Shown: positions 32,724 through 41,171 of the stretch, one piece after another
Layout: each line of letters opens with the position of its first letter
Numbering within the stretch: the first letter of the stretch is position 1
Source of the DNA: Xylanimonas oleitrophica
GTDB lineage: Bacteria > Actinomycetota > Actinomycetes > Actinomycetales > Cellulomonadaceae
Length of the DNA: 64,000 nucleotides
Reading direction: 5' to 3'
Assembly: GCF_003244315.1 (NCBI RefSeq)
Contig: NZ_QKWH01000002.1
Span: 248,001-312,000, forward strand
Translations under genes and position numbers: made by a program
The notes under the pieces: model-generated
What the model was told of the DNA's origin: nothing
Database searches by the model: none
The model's input: only the letters and a program-made list of their open reading frames with translations

Positions 32724-33485
32724 GTGCGACTGCCCCATCCGCTCTACCGCCTGTACGAGGGCCGCCTCGCCGCCGGGCTCACCCCCGACCGGCTGCCGCG
32801 GCACGTCGGCGTCATCCTCGACGGCAACCGCCGGTGGGCGAAGTCCTTCGGCGAGACGGCCGCGACCGGTCATCGCCGTGGTGCCGACAAGATCGCGGAG
32901 TTCCTCGGGTGGGCCGAGCCGCTGGGTATCGAGGTCGTGACCCTGTGGATGCTCTCGACCGACAACCTGGCCCGCTCGGCCGCGGAGCTCGGCAACCTCC
33001 TGGAGATCATCGAGGACGCCGTGCGCGAGCTCGCCGACTCCGGCCGCTGGCGCCTGCGCGTCGTCGGCCGCCCCGAGCTGCTGCCCGAGTCGCTCGCCGG
33101 CGCGCTGCGCGAGGCCGCCGAGCGCACGGAGGGCATCGACGGCCTCCAGGTCAACGTGGCCATCGGCTACGGCGGCCGCCACGAGATCGCGGACGCCGTG
33201 CGCTCCTACCTGCGCGAGCAGGCCGGCAACGGTGCCACGCTCGAGGAGCTGGCCGAGCGGATCGACGTGCAGGACATCACCGACCACCTCTACACCCGGG
33301 GCCAGCCCGACCCCGAGCTCGTCATCCGCACCTCGGGCGAGCAGCGCATCGGCGGGTTCCTGATGTGGCAGTCGGCCCACTCCGAGCTGTACTTCTGCGA
33401 GGCCTACTGGCCCGACTTCCGCCGGGTGGACTTCCTGCGCGCGCTGCGCGACTTCACGCGGCGAGAGCGACGGCTGGGCAGATGA
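32724..33485 (+). CDS. uppS: Z-prenyl diphosphate synthase (UppS family, Rv1086-like)
   Basis: Cis-prenyltransferase that elongates allylic diphosphates with isopentenyl diphosphate. 253 residues with ILDGNRRWAK (catalytic Asp), the substrate pocket LSTDNLARS, VAIGYGGRHEI, and the C-terminal RTSGEQRIGGFLMWQ. The N-terminus HPLYRLYEGRL and overall sequence resemble M. tuberculosis Rv1086, a short-chain (Z,E-farnesyl) synthase, more than the long-chain UppS; product length is therefore uncertain and the symbol denotes the family. GTG at 32724 follows a leaderless -10 box. The stop overlaps the MarR start (ATGA). Confidence 0.9.
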   Translation: MRLPHPLYRLYEGRLAAGLTPDRLPRHVGVILDGNRRWAKSFGETAATGHRRGADKIAEFLGWAEPLGIEVVTLWMLSTDNLARSAAELGNLLEIIEDAVRELADSGRWRLRVVGRPELLPESLAGALREAAERTEGIDGLQVNVAIGYGGRHEIADAVRSYLREQAGNGATLEELAERIDVQDITDHLYTRGQPDPELVIRTSGEQRIGGFLMWQSAHSELYFCEAYWPDFRRVDFLRALRDFTRRERRLGR

Positions 33486-33946
33486 GCCCCGCCGAGGGCG
33501 AGCGCCGCGCGGCCGCGACCTGGGAGGCGCTGTTCCGCACCCAGGTCGTGCTGCTGCGGCGCCTGCAGGACGACCCCATCTGGGACGAGGTGTCGCTGCG
33601 CGAGTACGACGTGCTGTTCGTGCTCGTGTCCTCGGGCGGCGCGCTGCGGCTGCGCGAGCTCACCCAGGAGATCCTGCTCGTGCAGTCCTCGGTGTCGCGG
33701 CTCGTCGAGCGCATGGAGGCGCGAGGTCTGGTCACGCGCTCCGTCCCGGCCGACGACGCCCGCGGCACGCTCGTGACGGTCACCGACGAGGGTCGCCGCC
33801 TGCAGCGGGAGGTCGGCGCGCGCCACGTCGAGGCGATGGGCCGCTACGTGGGCGGCGCCCTCGACGACGACGAGCAGCGTGAGCTGCGCCGCCTCCTGGA
33901 CCGGCTCCGGCTGGCCCAGCGCGACATCCCGCCGATCGAGCGCTGA
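33482..33946 (+). CDS. MarR family transcriptional regulator
   Basis: 154-residue winged-helix regulator: dimer helices at both ends, helix-turn-helix at about 55-85 (LRLRELTQEILLVQSSVSRL) and the basic wing (SVPADDARGTLVTVTDEG). The ATGA overlap with the prenyltransferase gene means the two are translated together, which hints at shared physiology such as envelope or oxidative stress. Ligand and targets unknown. No divergent partner gene is present, so self-regulation through the uppS promoter is the simplest possibility. Confidence 0.9.
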   Translation: MSPAEGERRAAATWEALFRTQVVLLRRLQDDPIWDEVSLREYDVLFVLVSSGGALRLRELTQEILLVQSSVSRLVERMEARGLVTRSVPADDARGTLVTVTDEGRRLQREVGARHVEAMGRYVGGALDDDEQRELRRLLDRLRLAQRDIPPIER

Positions 33947-33994
33947 CCGGCGGCGTCGGGCCGGACCGCGGCTCCCGCCCGCACGCGGACCCGC

Positions 33995-34000
33995 TATGGT
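33995..34000 (+). promoter_or_regulatory. Leaderless-type -10 box
   Basis: TATGGT, seven bases before the GTG at 34008. The ATG inside it is also in frame with the gene but has no ribosome-binding site. Confidence 0.5.
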
Positions 34001-34007
34001 CGGCGGC

Positions 34008-35198
34008 GTGACAGGGCAGTCCACCACCCCGCACGTCGTCGTCGCCCCCGACTCGTTCAAGGGGTCGCTGAGCGCGGCCGAGGTCGCCGCGGCGATCGCC
34101 GACGGCGTGCTCGCGGCCGTCCCCGGCGCGCGGGTGACGCTGCGCCCCATGGCCGACGGCGGGGAGGGCACGCTCGCCGCGCTCGCCGCGGCCTGGCAGG
34201 TGCCCCTGCGAGCGTGCTCGACGGTCGACGCGATCGGCCGCCCCACGACGGCGCGCTGGGCCGTGGGCCCTGGCGGTCGTGTCGGCGTCGTCGAGCTCGC
34301 CCAGGCCAGCGGCCTTCCCGGCGTCCGGGACGTGGAGCTGCGGCCCCTGCACGCGCACACGCGCGGCACGGGAGCGGTGGCGCACGCCGTCCTCGACGCC
34401 GGCGTCGAGGAGGTGCTGGTCTGCCTCGGTGGGTCGGCCTCGACCGACGGCGGCGCCGGCCTGCTCCGGGGGCTCGGCGCCCGCCTGCTCGACTCCGCGG
34501 GACACGAGGTGCCCGACGGCGGTGAGGGGCTCGCCCGCGTCGAGTCCGTGGACCTGACGGACCTGCACCCCCGGGCGCGGCAGGTGCGGTGGCGCCTGGC
34601 GGTCGACGTCACCAACCCGCTGACCGGCGAGCACGGGGCCGCCGCCGTGTTCGGCCCGCAGAAGGGTGCCGGGCCGGGCGAGGTCACGTTCCTCGACGAG
34701 GCGCTGGCCCGCTGGGCCGGGGTGCTGGAGCGCGAGACGCGCGTGGCCGTGCGCGAGCTGCCCGGTGCCGGGGCGGCCGGTGGTGTGCCCGCGGCGCTCG
34801 TGGCCGTGCTCGGCGCGCACGTGGAGCGCGGCGTCGACCTGGTCGCCGAGGCCGTGGGCCTGCCCGCCGCGCTGGCCGACGCCGACCTCGTCGTCACGGG
34901 GGAGGGCTCGTTCGACGCGCAGTCGGTCCGTGGCAAGGTGGCCGACGGCGTGGCCCGGGCTGCCGCGGCCGCCCCTGCCCGCCCGCCGGTGGTGGTGGTC
35001 GCCGGCCAGGTGCTGCTGCCCGCGGCGCAGGCACGCGCCGCCGGCATCCGCGCCGCGTTCTCGATCGCCCCCGGCCCCGTGGACCTCGACGACCTCCTGG
35101 GGCGCACCGCGGGACGGCTGCGGGAGACCGCCGCGCACGTGGCGGCGCTGGCGCTCGGACCCGGGTGCCAGGGGCCGCCGGAGGGGGCCCGCGCCTGA
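34008..35198 (+). CDS. Glycerate kinase (GlxK family)
   Basis: Phosphorylates D-glycerate in glyoxylate and serine catabolism. 396 residues of the glycerate kinase type 1 family: VVAPDSFKGSLSAAEVA at the N-terminus, RPMADGGEGTLAAL, the glycine-rich loop CLGGSASTDGGAGLLRGLGA, DVTNPLTGEHGAAAVFGPQKGA, and VVTGEGSFDAQSVRGKV. GTG at 34008 is favoured because TATGGT lies seven bases before it; ATG at 33996 would add four residues. No glyoxylate-pathway partner genes are adjacent. The symbol (glxK or garK) is not assigned because product stereochemistry is not visible. Confidence 0.9.
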   Translation: MTGQSTTPHVVVAPDSFKGSLSAAEVAAAIADGVLAAVPGARVTLRPMADGGEGTLAALAAAWQVPLRACSTVDAIGRPTTARWAVGPGGRVGVVELAQASGLPGVRDVELRPLHAHTRGTGAVAHAVLDAGVEEVLVCLGGSASTDGGAGLLRGLGARLLDSAGHEVPDGGEGLARVESVDLTDLHPRARQVRWRLAVDVTNPLTGEHGAAAVFGPQKGAGPGEVTFLDEALARWAGVLERETRVAVRELPGAGAAGGVPAALVAVLGAHVERGVDLVAEAVGLPAALADADLVVTGEGSFDAQSVRGKVADGVARAAAAAPARPPVVVVAGQVLLPAAQARAAGIRAAFSIAPGPVDLDDLLGRTAGRLRETAAHVAALALGPGCQGPPEGARA

Positions 35199-35324
35199 CC
35201 TCGCGGGAATACGCAGCGCCGAGATTGCGCTGTTCTTCACAAGTGGCTCGCCAAGGGTCTCGTCCCGGGACGACGGCGAGGTGCCACGAGCACGAGACGG
35301 CTCATCCGGGACAGGGAGGACCGC

Positions 35325-35732
35325 ATGGCTGGACGCAGCAGCACCCGAGTGGAGTTCGAGGAGCACGGTCGCACCGTCGTCTACCGACGGCACCGCAACG
35401 GTGGTGGCCTCGTGTCGCCGCAGGCCACCGTCGAGCCGACGGCGTTCGTGGCCCGTGACGCGTGGGTGGAGACGGGTGCGCGCATCGGCGCCGGCGCGAG
35501 CGTCGGCTCCGGCAGCTGGATCGACGTCGACGCCCGCCTCGGCGAGGACGTCGCCGTGGGGCGCAACGTGCACGTGGGCCCTGGCGCCGAGGTGGGGGAC
35601 GGTGCGCAGATCGAGACGGGCGCACGGCTCGGGGCAGGCGTGCGCGTGCAGGCGCGCACCCGCGTCCCCGCGGACGCCAGCGTCGCCGACGGCGACGTCG
35701 TCACCCGCGAACGGTTCGGCATCGCCGCCTGA
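35325..35732 (+). CDS. Small hexapeptide-repeat (left-handed beta-helix) protein
   Basis: 135 residues. After a charged N-terminal 28 residues (STRVEFEEHGRTVVYRRHRN) the protein is almost entirely hexapeptide repeats of the [VIL]-G-x4 kind (PQATVEPTAFVARDAWVE, then ARIGAGASVGSGSWIDVDA, and so on to about 125), predicting a left-handed parallel beta-helix of three to four coils. It has no acyltransferase catalytic histidine in a loop and no second domain, so it is either a scaffold or a carbonic anhydrase-like relic; role unknown. ATG at 35325 has GGGAGGA upstream. Separated from glycerate kinase by 126 bases with no clear motif. Confidence 0.75.
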   Translation: MAGRSSTRVEFEEHGRTVVYRRHRNGGGLVSPQATVEPTAFVARDAWVETGARIGAGASVGSGSWIDVDARLGEDVAVGRNVHVGPGAEVGDGAQIETGARLGAGVRVQARTRVPADASVADGDVVTRERFGIAA

Positions 35733-35791
35733 GAGCGGCCGCGACGGCCCGCCCCACGGCGGCCGACGACGAGACGAGGGGCTGGGCCCCG

Positions 35792-35824
35792 CCCGTGGCC
35801 GGTGCAGCACGCACCGGCCACGGG
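35792..35824 (+). terminator. Hairpin terminator
   Basis: Perfect 14-bp stem (35792-35805 with 35811-35824) and 5-base loop, 59 bases after the hexapeptide-repeat gene. Confidence 0.7.
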
Positions 35825-35948
35825 TGCGTCCGGGCCCGTGACGTGGGTCGACGCCCGCTCCCGCCCGGCGACGAGGCGTGGTGACAACGCGTCGGTACAA
35901 CGTCACGTCCGGTGCGTCCGGATCTGGCGGGGTGCGTGACCCAAACGG

Positions 35949-35961
35949 TGGAATGATTCCA
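35949..35961 (+). promoter_or_regulatory. Palindrome in the hemH promoter
   Basis: TGGAAT-G-ATTCCA, a perfect inverted repeat ending three bases before the hemH start. It overlaps an AATGAT that would be the -10 box of a leaderless message, so a protein bound here would block transcription. Confidence 0.45.
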
Positions 35962-35964
35962 GGT

Positions 35965-37116
35965 ATGCCGACGACCACGACGTCCCAGGCGCTGGACGCG
36001 CGCCCCTACGACGCCCTGCTGCTCTACTCCTTCGGCGGGCCCAACAAGCCGGAGGACGTGGTCCCGTTCCTCCGCAACGTCACCGCGGGCAAGGGCATCC
36101 CCGACTCCCGCCTGGAGGAGGTCGGCGAGCACTACTACGGGTTCGGCGGCAAGAGCCCCATCAACGAGCAGAACCTCGCGCTCAAGGCGGCGCTCGAGAA
36201 GGAGCTCGCGGAGCGCGGCCTGGACCTGCCCGTCGTGTGGGGCAACCGCAACTGGGAGCCGTACACCACCGACGCGATCGACGAGCTCGAGCGCCTCGGT
36301 GCCCAGCGCGCCGTCGCCCTGGTCACCAGCGCCTACTCCAGCTACTCCGGCTGCCGCCAGTACCGCGAGGACCTCGCCGTCGTGCTCGACGAGCGCGGCC
36401 AGCTCGGCCCCGACGGCTCCACGGGCGTCCAGTTCGACAAGATCCGCTCGTACTTCAACACCCCCGGGTTCGTGCAGGCCAACGTCGACGCCGTCGTCGA
36501 GGCGTTCGAGCAGCTCACCGCCCAGGGCGGGGACGCCCAGGCCGCGAAGATCGTGTTCGTCACCCACTCCATCCCCACCACGATGGAGGAGGCGTCGGGC
36601 GTCGGTCACGCCACCTACTCCGAGCAGCACCTGGACGTCGCCGCCGTCATCGCCGCCGCCGTGGGCGAGCGCCTCGGCCACGGCGTCGAGTGGGAGCTCG
36701 CCTACTGCTCGCGCTCCGGCCCGCCGAGCCAGCCGTGGCTCGAGCCGGACGTCAACGACCTGCTCGAGGAGCGTGCCGGCGAGGGCCTGCGCAACGTGGT
36801 GCTGTCCCCGATCGGGTTCGTCTCCGACCACATGGAGGTCGCTTACGACCTCGACACCGAGGCGCTGGAGACGGCCCGCGAGCTGGGCGTGCACGCCGTG
36901 CGCGCCGGCACCGTCGGCACCCGCGAGGTGTTCGTCAAGCAGCTCGTGGACCTCGTCCTGGAGCGCGCCGCCCTGGCCCGCGGCGAGGACGTGCAGGAGG
37001 CCGTCGTCGGCAACCTCCCGGCCTTCCCCTCGGTCACCCCGAACGACTGCTGCCTGCGCGTGCACGAGCAGCCCAGCGGCATCCCGGCACTCTGCAGCGA
37101 GGACATGCACCGATGA
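35965..37116 (+). CDS. hemH: Ferrochelatase (coproporphyrin III type)
   Basis: Inserts ferrous iron into the porphyrin ring in the penultimate step of heme synthesis. 383 residues, with [20 protein letters not shown] at the N-terminus, the metal-site histidine in [24 protein letters not shown], and the acidic run [17 protein letters not shown]. Because ChdC follows directly, the enzyme should act on coproporphyrin III (CpfC in newer naming). A C-terminal CC pair (NDCCLRV) and a further Cys (PALCSE) could hold the 2Fe-2S cluster found in actinobacterial enzymes. ATG at 35965 chosen; ATG at 35953 is possible. The stop overlaps the chdC start. Confidence 0.94.
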   Translation: MPTTTTSQALDARPYDALLLYSFGGPNKPEDVVPFLRNVTAGKGIPDSRLEEVGEHYYGFGGKSPINEQNLALKAALEKELAERGLDLPVVWGNRNWEPYTTDAIDELERLGAQRAVALVTSAYSSYSGCRQYREDLAVVLDERGQLGPDGSTGVQFDKIRSYFNTPGFVQANVDAVVEAFEQLTAQGGDAQAAKIVFVTHSIPTTMEEASGVGHATYSEQHLDVAAVIAAAVGERLGHGVEWELAYCSRSGPPSQPWLEPDVNDLLEERAGEGLRNVVLSPIGFVSDHMEVAYDLDTEALETARELGVHAVRAGTVGTREVFVKQLVDLVLERAALARGEDVQEAVVGNLPAFPSVTPNDCCLRVHEQPSGIPALCSEDMHR

Positions 37117-37883
37117 GCGAGAACGCCACCCACGTCCACGGCGACACCGGCGAGGCCGTCGAGACCTCCGCGATCAACGAGACGATCCGTTACGCGCTGA
37201 TCGCCGCGTTCGCGACGACGACGCCGCTGCCCGCCGACGCCGCCGAGCGCGCCAGCCTGGTCGCCGACGCCGAGGACGCCCTCTGGGGCGGCCAGCCCGA
37301 GGCCGCGCGCGACGCGGCCCGTGCCGACGGTGACGTCGTCGTGCGCGGCACCTACGACGTCGGCGGCCTGCGCTCCGACGCCGACCTCATGATCTGGGTG
37401 CACGGCCCCTCCGTGGAGTCGGTCCAGGCCGCCTACCACCGCCTGCGCGCCTCCGACCTCGGTGCCGCGCTCGAGCCCGTCTGGTCCACGGTGGCCCTGC
37501 ACCGTGCCGCCGAGTTCAACAAGGGCCACGTGCCGGCCTTCCTCGCCGGCGAGGCGCCCCGCGGCTACCTGTGCGTCTACCCGTTCGTGCGCTCCTACGA
37601 GTGGTACCTGCTGCCCGAGGACGAGCGCCGCACCATGCTGCGCGACCACGGCATGGCCGCCGCCGGCTACAAGGACGTGCGCGCCAACACCATGAGCACG
37701 TTCGCCCTCAGCGACTACGAGTGGCTGCTCGCCTTCGAGGCCGACGAGCTGCACCGCATCGTGGACCTCATGCGCGACCTGCGTGCCACCGAGGCCCGCC
37801 GCCACGTGCGCGAGGAGACGCCGTTCTTCACCGGCCCGCGCGTGACGCTGGCCGCGTGGGCGGCCCAGCAGCCGCTCGCCTGA
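37113..37883 (+). CDS. chdC: Coproheme decarboxylase ChdC (HemQ)
   Basis: Converts coproheme to heme b by two peroxide-dependent oxidative decarboxylations, the last step of the coproporphyrin-dependent pathway. 256 residues of the chlorite dismutase-like fold. The catalytic tyrosine lies in [13 protein letters not shown] and the substrate-side loop in [16 protein letters not shown]. The N-terminal 30 residues are a variable leader. ATG at 37113 overlaps the ferrochelatase stop by four bases, so the last two heme enzymes are made together. Ends before a strong bidirectional hairpin. Confidence 0.95.
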   Translation: MSENATHVHGDTGEAVETSAINETIRYALIAAFATTTPLPADAAERASLVADAEDALWGGQPEAARDAARADGDVVVRGTYDVGGLRSDADLMIWVHGPSVESVQAAYHRLRASDLGAALEPVWSTVALHRAAEFNKGHVPAFLAGEAPRGYLCVYPFVRSYEWYLLPEDERRTMLRDHGMAAAGYKDVRANTMSTFALSDYEWLLAFEADELHRIVDLMRDLRATEARRHVREETPFFTGPRVTLAAWAAQQPLA

Positions 37884-37949
37884 CCGGCCCTGCTCGCGAT
37901 GGCGGTTGACCCGGCCGTGCTCGCGATGGTCGGCTGACCCGGCCCTGCG
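37882..37949 (+). repeat. Imperfect tandem repeat after chdC
   Basis: Two diverged units of about 28 bases (GACCGGCCCTGCTCGCGATGG and its near-copy) plus a partial third, starting inside the chdC stop codon. No function seen. Confidence 0.4.
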
Positions 37950-37955
37950 CCCCGC

Positions 37956-37996
37956 GACGGACGCCCCGCACCCTCTCCGGGTGCGGGGCGTCCGTC
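37956..37996. terminator. Bidirectional hairpin terminator
   Basis: Perfect 18-bp stem (37956-37973 with 37979-37996) between the convergent chdC and tspO genes. Confidence 0.8.
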
Positions 37997-38037
37997 GTCG
38001 TCGGCCCGGGCGGTGTCCGGGCGCCCGCGCCTCCGGT

Positions 38038-38514
38038 TCAGCGGCCGGGGTTGGCGCGCCGGACGGCGTCCGCCAGCACCGTCGCGAACGCCGTCCACCC
38101 CGCGTAGGGCACCAGGGCCGCGCCAGCACCCGTGCTGGTGGCGGCCGCGCGGCGTGCGAGGTCGGCCGAGCTCACCGCCAGGGCGCCGGACACCACGACG
38201 GAGGCGCCCAGGCGGTGCCACACGAAGAACGTCCAGCACCAGCCGGCGTTGAGCGTCATGTTGACCGCGAGAGCCGCGCGGTAGGAGGAGCGGGAGGCGG
38301 CGTCCCCGTGCGCCTGGGCGACGAGGGACGCCCCGGCGACCGCTGCGTACAGCGCCGACCACACCACCGGGAACACGGCGCCCGGCGGCTGGATCGCGGG
38401 CTTGCGCAGTCGCCGGTACCAGCGCGAGCGCGTGCCGCGGGCCGAGGCGACGCTGCCCGCCACCGCGCCCGCCAGCGGGAGTCCCACGGAGCTGAGGACG
38501 ACGCGAGGTTCCAT
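38038..38514 (-). CDS. TspO/MBR family protein
   Basis: 158-residue five-helix membrane protein of the tryptophan-rich sensory protein/translocator family, which binds porphyrins and cholesterol-like ligands. Hallmarks are WYRRLRKPAIQPPGAVFPVVWSAL (tryptophans and the PP turn; helices 1-2) and LNAGWCWTFFVWHRLG (helix 3). Its place beside ferrochelatase and ChdC, though on the opposite strand, fits a role in porphyrin sensing or breakdown. ATG at 38514 is the only start giving the full first helix. Confidence 0.9.
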   Translation of the reverse strand: MEPRVVLSSVGLPLAGAVAGSVASARGTRSRWYRRLRKPAIQPPGAVFPVVWSALYAAVAGASLVAQAHGDAASRSSYRAALAVNMTLNAGWCWTFFVWHRLGASVVVSGALAVSSADLARRAAATSTGAGAALVPYAGWTAFATVLADAVRRANPGR

Positions 38515-38585
38515 CTCGGCAGGCTATGCAGGGACCCGCCCGCTCGCGCCCGGTCCGCCCTCAGCCCGCTCGGCCCTCCCACCGT

Positions 38586-38642
38586 TGTGGGCGGAAGACT
38601 CGCCGCAGTCCTGTGGTAGTTGCGGCGAGTCTTCCGCCCACA
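38586..38642. repeat. Dispersed palindromic element, copy 2
   Basis: Same 57-base architecture as 22756-22812: 22-base arms (38586-38607 and 38621-38642) and a 13-base loop of unrelated sequence. One arm position differs from copy 1 (A for G), with the matching change on the other arm. It lies 43 bases after the stop of the PrmC-like gene. Confidence 0.75.
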
Positions 38643-38684
38643 ACCGTGGCCGGGGGTGGTGGCGCGGGGCCACGGGGGCGGTGC

Positions 38685-39674
38685 TCAGGCCGCCGCGCTC
38701 GTGCGGGCCGTGCCGACGACGACGGTCGCTCCCGCCTCGTCGTCCTGCACCACCGCGGGAGTCAGCCCGGCGCGGCCCAGCAGCGCCGTCGTCTCCGTCA
38801 GCTGGTGCTCGTCGCCCACCTCGAAGAGCAGGCTTCCGCCCGGTGCGAGCCACCGGGGCGCGCCCGCGACGACGCGGCGCAGCACGTCGAGGCCGTCCGG
38901 GCCGCCGTCGAGCGCCGTGCGCGGCTCGTGGTCGCGCGCCTCGGGAGGCATCGTGGCCAGCGCGGCGGTGGGGACGTACGGGGCGTGGCACAGCAGCAGG
39001 TCCACCGTGCCGCGCAACGTGACGGGCAGGGCGGAGTACAGGTCTCCGGTGTGGACGGTGCCGCCCAGGGGCTCGAGGTTCCGCGCGGCGTACGCGGTGG
39101 CCGCCGGATCGACGTCGGCGGCGTGGAGCACGACGGCCGGCTCGGGGTGGTGCTTTCCACCGTCGCCGCTGCCGCTGCCGTCGCCGCTGCCGTCGCCGGT
39201 GCGCGAGCGGCGGGCGGCCCGGGCGAGGAGCCGTGCCACGACGGCCCCGCCCACGGCCCCGCTGCCGCAGCACAGGTCGAGCACCGTCAGGGTCGGCCCG
39301 GCCGTGCGGCACCACGGACCGGCAGCGACGAGGTCCAGCGCCTGGGCCACCATGAGCTCCGAGCGCTGCCGGGGCACGAACACCCCGGGCCCCACGTGCC
39401 AGCGCCGCCCGGCGAGCTCGACCCAGCCGAGCAGGTGCTCGAGAGGCTCGCCGGCCTCCCGCCGGGTCACCAGGGCGTCCAGCGCCTCCAGGCTCGCTGC
39501 TCGTCCCGGCGGCGCCGTGCCCGCGTCCCGCTCGGCAGCCCCCTGCGGGATCGGCAGCTCGAGCTGCCGATCCGGCGACGTCCTGCCGGGCGGCACGTCG
39601 AGCCCCGCCGCCTCCAGCAGCAGCCGCGCCTCCTCCTCGGGGAACACGCAGCCGGCGGCACGCAGCCGCGCCAC
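38685..39674 (-). CDS. PrmC-related protein-glutamine methyltransferase
   Basis: 329 residues of the HemK/PrmC-like class I methyltransferase family whose target is unknown. The helical N-terminal domain (1-100) includes GEPLEHLLGWVELAGRRW and the shared VFVPRQRSE; the AdoMet loop is LDLCCGSGAVGGAV. The NPPY catalytic motif of true PrmC reads CHAPYVPT here, with His in place of Asn, so methyl transfer to glutamine may be altered. A Gly/Ser/Asp low-complexity insert (TGDGSGDGSGSGDGG, about 165-180) separates two strands. GTG at 39674 is the best start, about 48 bases after the gdhA stop on the same strand; no ribosome-binding site is clear. Confidence 0.8.
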   Translation of the reverse strand: MARLRAAGCVFPEEEARLLLEAAGLDVPPGRTSPDRQLELPIPQGAAERDAGTAPPGRAASLEALDALVTRREAGEPLEHLLGWVELAGRRWHVGPGVFVPRQRSELMVAQALDLVAAGPWCRTAGPTLTVLDLCCGSGAVGGAVVARLLARAARRSRTGDGSGDGSGSGDGGKHHPEPAVVLHAADVDPAATAYAARNLEPLGGTVHTGDLYSALPVTLRGTVDLLLCHAPYVPTAALATMPPEARDHEPRTALDGGPDGLDVLRRVVAGAPRWLAPGGSLLFEVGDEHQLTETTALLGRAGLTPAVVQDDEAGATVVVGTARTSAAA

Positions 39675-39721
39675 GACGTCGTGGCGCAGCCGCGTGCCGC
39701 CGGCCGGGAGCGGTGCCTGGG

Positions 39722-41011
39722 TCAGGGGTAGAGCCCGCGGATCTTGTGCGCCTCCGCCACCCGCTGCACACCGATCGTCAGGGCGGCGTCACGCAGCGAC
39801 AGACCGTCGCGGCGGGCGTGCTCGGCGACGTCCTGGTACGCGGTGACCATGCGGTGGGCGAGCTTCTCGGAGATCTCCTCAGCGGTCCACCAGTACGCCT
39901 GGTTGGCCTGCACCCACTCGAAGTAGGAGACGACGACGCCGCCGGCGTTGGCCAGCACGTCGGGCACCACGGTGATGCCGTTCTTCGCGAGGATCTCGTC
40001 ACCGGCCGTCGTCGTCGGGCCGTTGGCGCCCTCGACCACGAACCGGGCGCGCACGTGCTGGGCGGTGGTCTCGTCGATGACGCCCTGGATCGCGGCGGGC
40101 ACCAGCACGTCGACGTCGAGGGCCAGCAGCTCGGTGTTCGAGACGGGGTCGGCGTCCTCGAAGTCCACCACGGACCCGGTGGCGGCCACGTGCTGCACCA
40201 GGCGGGCCACGTCCAGGCCGTCGTCGGCCCGCACACCGCCGTACTGGTCGCTGACGGCCACGACGCGGGCGCCGCGGGCGGCGAAGATCTCGGCGGCGTG
40301 CCCACCGACCTTGCCGAAGCCCTGGATGGCGATCCGCGTGCCCTCGAGCCGTTCGCCCGCCTGCCGCAGGGCAGCCTCGGTGACGTGCACGATGCCCGCG
40401 CTCGTGGCGGTGCCGCGGCCCAGCGAGCCGCCCACGGCGATGGGCTTGCCCGTCACCACGGCGGGGATGGTGTACCCGCGGTTGACGGAGTAGGTGTCCA
40501 TGACCCAGGCCATGGTGCGCTCGTCGGTGCCCATGTCGGGCGCCATGATGTCGGTGTCCGGGCCGATCATCGGCATGATCTCGGACGTGTACCGCCGGGT
40601 GACGCGCTCCAGCTCGGCCCTCGAGTGGTCGCGCGGGTCGATGGTGACGCCGCCCTTGGCGCCCCCGTACGGCAGGTCCACGATGGCGCACTTCCACGTC
40701 ATCCACATGGCCAGCGCCCGCACCTCGTCGATGTCGACGTCGGGGTGGAAGCGCAGGCCGCCCTTGCCGGGCCCGCGGGAGACGTTGTGCTGCACCCGGA
40801 AGCCGCGGAACAGCCGCACCTCGCCGGAGTCCATGCGCAGCGGCACCGAGACGTGGATCTCGCGGCGCGGGGTGGCGAGGTTGGCGTGCAGGCCCTCGTC
40901 GTAGCCCAGGTGGCGCACGGCGGCGGCGAGCTGGGCGTGGGCGGTGGCCAGCGGGGAGTGTTCCGCGGGTGTGGTGGTGGTGTCAGGCGTGGTGATCGAC
41001 GGCGTCGTCAC
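39722..41011 (-). CDS. gdhA: Glutamate dehydrogenase
   Basis: Interconverts glutamate and 2-oxoglutarate plus ammonia. 429 residues: substrate domain with GPGKGGLRFHPDV, the catalytic lysine in PYGGAKGGV and DIMAPDMGTDERTMAW, then the Rossmann domain with IAIQGFGKVGG. GFGKVG followed by an acidic or small residue suggests NAD preference, but that is not certain. The length matches the hexameric GudB/RocG type used for catabolism. GTG at 41011 has AGGAGG six bases upstream; the in-frame start at 41155 has no support. putA, 2.7 kb away, yields glutamate that this enzyme can oxidise. Confidence 0.93.
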   Translation of the reverse strand: MTTPSITTPDTTTTPAEHSPLATAHAQLAAAVRHLGYDEGLHANLATPRREIHVSVPLRMDSGEVRLFRGFRVQHNVSRGPGKGGLRFHPDVDIDEVRALAMWMTWKCAIVDLPYGGAKGGVTIDPRDHSRAELERVTRRYTSEIMPMIGPDTDIMAPDMGTDERTMAWVMDTYSVNRGYTIPAVVTGKPIAVGGSLGRGTATSAGIVHVTEAALRQAGERLEGTRIAIQGFGKVGGHAAEIFAARGARVVAVSDQYGGVRADDGLDVARLVQHVAATGSVVDFEDADPVSNTELLALDVDVLVPAAIQGVIDETTAQHVRARFVVEGANGPTTTAGDEILAKNGITVVPDVLANAGGVVVSYFEWVQANQAYWWTAEEISEKLAHRMVTAYQDVAEHARRDGLSLRDAALTIGVQRVAEAHKIRGLYP

Positions 41012-41171
41012 TGGTCCTCCTGGTGCGGCGCCGGGGGCTGGGCACGATGAGCCGGGCCGACGGCGCGGGGTGGCAGGGCGCGGGATGGGCGCCACGCCAC
41101 CAACGTAGCGACCGTCGGGCCTTCCGCGCGACGCCACGTCGGCTGACGGGGGCATTCACCCGCGGTGGCGC

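Noticed and set aside
35199-35324. A promoter or small RNA between glycerate kinase and the hexapeptide-repeat gene
   Set aside because: Slightly AT-rich, but no -35/-10 pair with acceptable spacing and no stable hairpin could be identified by eye.
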